A DNA stretch of 7,446 bases from positions 1 to 7,446 of the forward strand of contig CANEKB010000053.1 in NCBI GenBank assembly GCA_947427985.1. Reading direction: 5' to 3'. Shown piece by piece: positions 6,582 through 7,446 of the stretch; position 1 is the first letter of the stretch; each line of letters starts with the position of its first letter. The position numbers and the translations under genes are program-made. The stretch comes from an uncultured Candidatus Saccharibacteria bacterium (GTDB lineage Bacteria > Patescibacteriota > Saccharimonadia > Saccharimonadales > Saccharimonadaceae). Below the pieces are notes generated by a model. That model was not told where the DNA came from. It saw only the letters and a list, made by a program, of their open reading frames with translations, and made no database searches.

Positions 6582-7031
6582 ATGGGTAGCCTGCCGAGAA
6601 TTGGAGATAGTAAAGTTCTAGAGAGTCGGGAGGCAGACGACGGAAAGACTATTCGCCGGCGGCGCGTGAGTGTAGACGGAAGGAGATTTACGACCTACGA
6701 ACGGATAGAGCTGCCGCCGTTGGTTGTGAAAAAGCGTAGCGGAAACCGTGAGATCTTTGACCGGGATAAGTTAATCATGTCAGTGCGTCGGAGCGTGGGC
6801 AAATTCATGGAGTCGGATCTCGAGGTTGAAGATGTTGTAGATAAAGTCGTAGAACTGCTTAGGATAACTTATGATGATGAGGTGACGGCGCAACAGATTG
6901 GTGAGGCGGTGCTGGACGTTTTGGCGAGCCATAACGAGGTAGCCTATGTGCGCTATGCGAGCGTTTTTATGAAATTTCAAACTTTGGACGATTTTGAAAA
7001 GATTTTGAGAAGTAGAAAGGGCGTAAAATAA
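6582..7031 (+). CDS. nrdR: NrdR-like ATP-cone regulator with no zinc-ribbon cysteines
   Basis: NrdR normally binds ATP/dATP through an ATP-cone and represses ribonucleotide reductase genes through an N-terminal zinc ribbon. This 149-residue protein aligns along its whole length. DSKVLESR (9-16) matches the family's D-KVIDSR. RRRR (25-28) and RFTTYERIEL (35-44) match the next conserved blocks. The ATP-cone spans about 47-137 (VVKKRSGNREIFDRDKL, then AYVRYASVFMKF). The four zinc cysteines, expected as CPxC near the N-terminus and CxxC between RRRR and RFTT, are absent, and the protein has no cysteine at all. An in-frame UAA 3 nt upstream (the ftsZ stop) rules out a longer N-terminus. The usual zinc-dependent DNA binding is therefore doubtful. 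It may bind DNA through the basic patch, bind another partner, or be a divergent family member. The family assignment is firm; the function is not. Confidence 0.85.
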   Translation: MGSLPRIGDSKVLESREADDGKTIRRRRVSVDGRRFTTYERIELPPLVVKKRSGNREIFDRDKLIMSVRRSVGKFMESDLEVEDVVDKVVELLRITYDDEVTAQQIGEAVLDVLASHNEVAYVRYASVFMKFQTLDDFEKILRSRKGVK

Positions 7032-7288
7032 TGAGGGTGGTGTGTGTTTGGCGCGAAGGAGAAGATTATTCGCGAACGGTAGAAGAGTGGCTGGTGGAAT
7101 TCGAGCGACGAACAGGACGAGAGGTTGAGAGTATGAGCCCGGATGGTCGAGAGGGGGTGGATTTTTGTCGGACTTATGACATCGTGGAGTACCCAACGAT
7201 TTTGGCATTAGGTGAAAACGGAGAGGTATTGTCGATGTGGAGAGGGAAGCAGATGCCGTTGTTTGATGAAGTGTCGTATTGGTTGTAA
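7031..7288 (+). CDS. small thioredoxin-fold protein without CxxC
   Basis: This 85-residue protein has the outline of a thioredoxin or glutaredoxin fold: a first strand (MRVVCVWRE), a helix (about 12-28), a second strand, a helix ending FCRTYDI, and then the cis-proline motif EYPTILAL (53-60). A beta hairpin (GENGEVLSMWRG) and a last helix follow. The CxxC site expected after strand one is replaced by residues around REGEDYSR. Only C5 and C46 remain, so normal dithiol chemistry is unlikely. The start ATG shares one A with the nrdR stop (UAAUG) and has AAAGGG 9 nt upstream, which suggests tight co-expression with nrdR. A redox partner for ribonucleotide reductase would be the obvious guess from context, but the missing active site argues against it. 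The function is unknown. Confidence 0.7.
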   Translation: MRVVCVWREGEDYSRTVEEWLVEFERRTGREVESMSPDGREGVDFCRTYDIVEYPTILALGENGEVLSMWRGKQMPLFDEVSYWL

Positions 7289-7446
7289 TAAGGAAAAGAT
7301 AATATATCCTTAGATTAGTTAATTCTAGACTTTCCTCAACCAGGGTGAGCATTCTTATATTCTCCCTAAGTAGCCTTACTAATACCTTTTCAACGCTCCT
7401 GTTGTCGCTATCAGCCGGGCGTCATCTCGGAAGAGAAAGTTACACT
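7289..7446. other. gene-free tail with several short inverted repeats
   Basis: No supportable gene is seen in these 158 bases. GGTTG (7281-7285) pairs with CAACC (7337-7341) and AGGAAA (7291-7296) with TTTCCT (7331-7336), giving a bulged stem that spans the preceding stop codon. AGGG (7342-7345) pairs with CCCT (7364-7367), with partial extension inward. AGTA (7369-7372) pairs with TACT (7377-7380). None is followed by a convincing T-run. This may be a 3' untranslated region, a leader of a downstream gene, or an unrecognised RNA. Confidence 0.4.

Noticed and set aside
7328..7337. GAGGAAAGTC on the minus strand, resembling the first conserved block of RNase P RNA
   Set aside because: None of the other conserved RNase P blocks is visible, and the sequence downstream runs into a coding gene within about 40 nt.
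6780..7352. A 190-codon minus-strand reading frame opposite nrdR and the thioredoxin-fold gene
   Set aside because: Its composition (rich in Leu, Thr, Pro and His) is typical of an antisense shadow. The plus-strand genes have clear family motifs and tight spacing.
7379..7446. Minus-strand open frame entering from the window edge and ending in TAG, with a protein-like tail FRDDARLIATTGALKRY
   Set aside because: Only 21 codons are visible and there is no recognisable family. Another minus frame also looks open, so this may be chance.
1..7446. Alternative genetic code with UGA as glycine, as in some CPR lineages
   Set aside because: The first gene ends at UGA exactly at its overlap with recJ. 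All major genes reach family-typical lengths under the standard bacterial code with no internal UGA.
1..7446. CRISPR arrays, insertion sequences, tRNA or rRNA genes
   Set aside because: No regularly spaced direct repeats, transposase motifs, cloverleaf-like segments or rRNA-conserved stretches were found on either strand by eye.

Overview
The window is a compact stretch of bacterial housekeeping DNA. UGA reads as a normal stop (it ends the first gene), so this is not one of the lineages in which UGA codes for glycine. Several features suggest a small-genome bacterium of the Candidate Phyla Radiation, with Saccharibacteria (TM7) my best guess: an archaeal/CPR-style winged-helix protein beside recJ, a short adenylate kinase without the usual long LID insert, very short leaders, and overlapping genes. 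This placement is an inference from gene form and order. I could not test it by search.

Layout. 1-119 is a leader with a good sigma70-like promoter. 120-2062 (+) is a two-gene unit, a small winged-helix DNA-binding protein overlapping recJ by 4 nt. 2063-2279 is a convergent gap. It holds a long imperfect palindrome that begins inside the recJ stop codon, followed by a strong intrinsic terminator for rpsU. 2280-2498 (-) is rpsU (ribosomal protein bS21). 2499-2572 is a divergent promoter region. 2573-3893 (+) is adk-map, overlapping by 8 nt. 3912-5138 (+) is ftsA, with its own promoter inside the 3' end of map and apparently no 5' leader. 5139-5282 is an A-tract-rich spacer ending in the ftsZ promoter. 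5295-7288 (+) is ftsZ, an NrdR-like gene and a small thioredoxin-fold gene, packed with a 3-nt gap and a 1-nt overlap. 7289-7446 has no gene I can support and contains several short inverted repeats.

How the genes relate. RecJ acts in DNA repair and recombination. bS21, Map and Adk serve translation, protein maturation and nucleotide balance. FtsA and FtsZ build the division ring. NrdR normally represses ribonucleotide reductase genes by sensing ATP/dATP, so its place directly behind ftsZ suggests that division and nucleotide control share a transcript.

The most unusual item is the NrdR-like protein. It keeps the ATP-cone and the residues flanking the zinc ribbon, but it has no cysteine anywhere, so all four zinc ligands are gone. 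Its downstream partner is a thioredoxin-fold protein that lacks CxxC. The second notable theme is leaderless or near-leaderless starts: ftsA (-10 box ends 6 nt before ATG) and rpsU (9 nt before ATG). Third is the roughly 146-bp palindrome between recJ and rpsU, which pairs better as minus-strand RNA.
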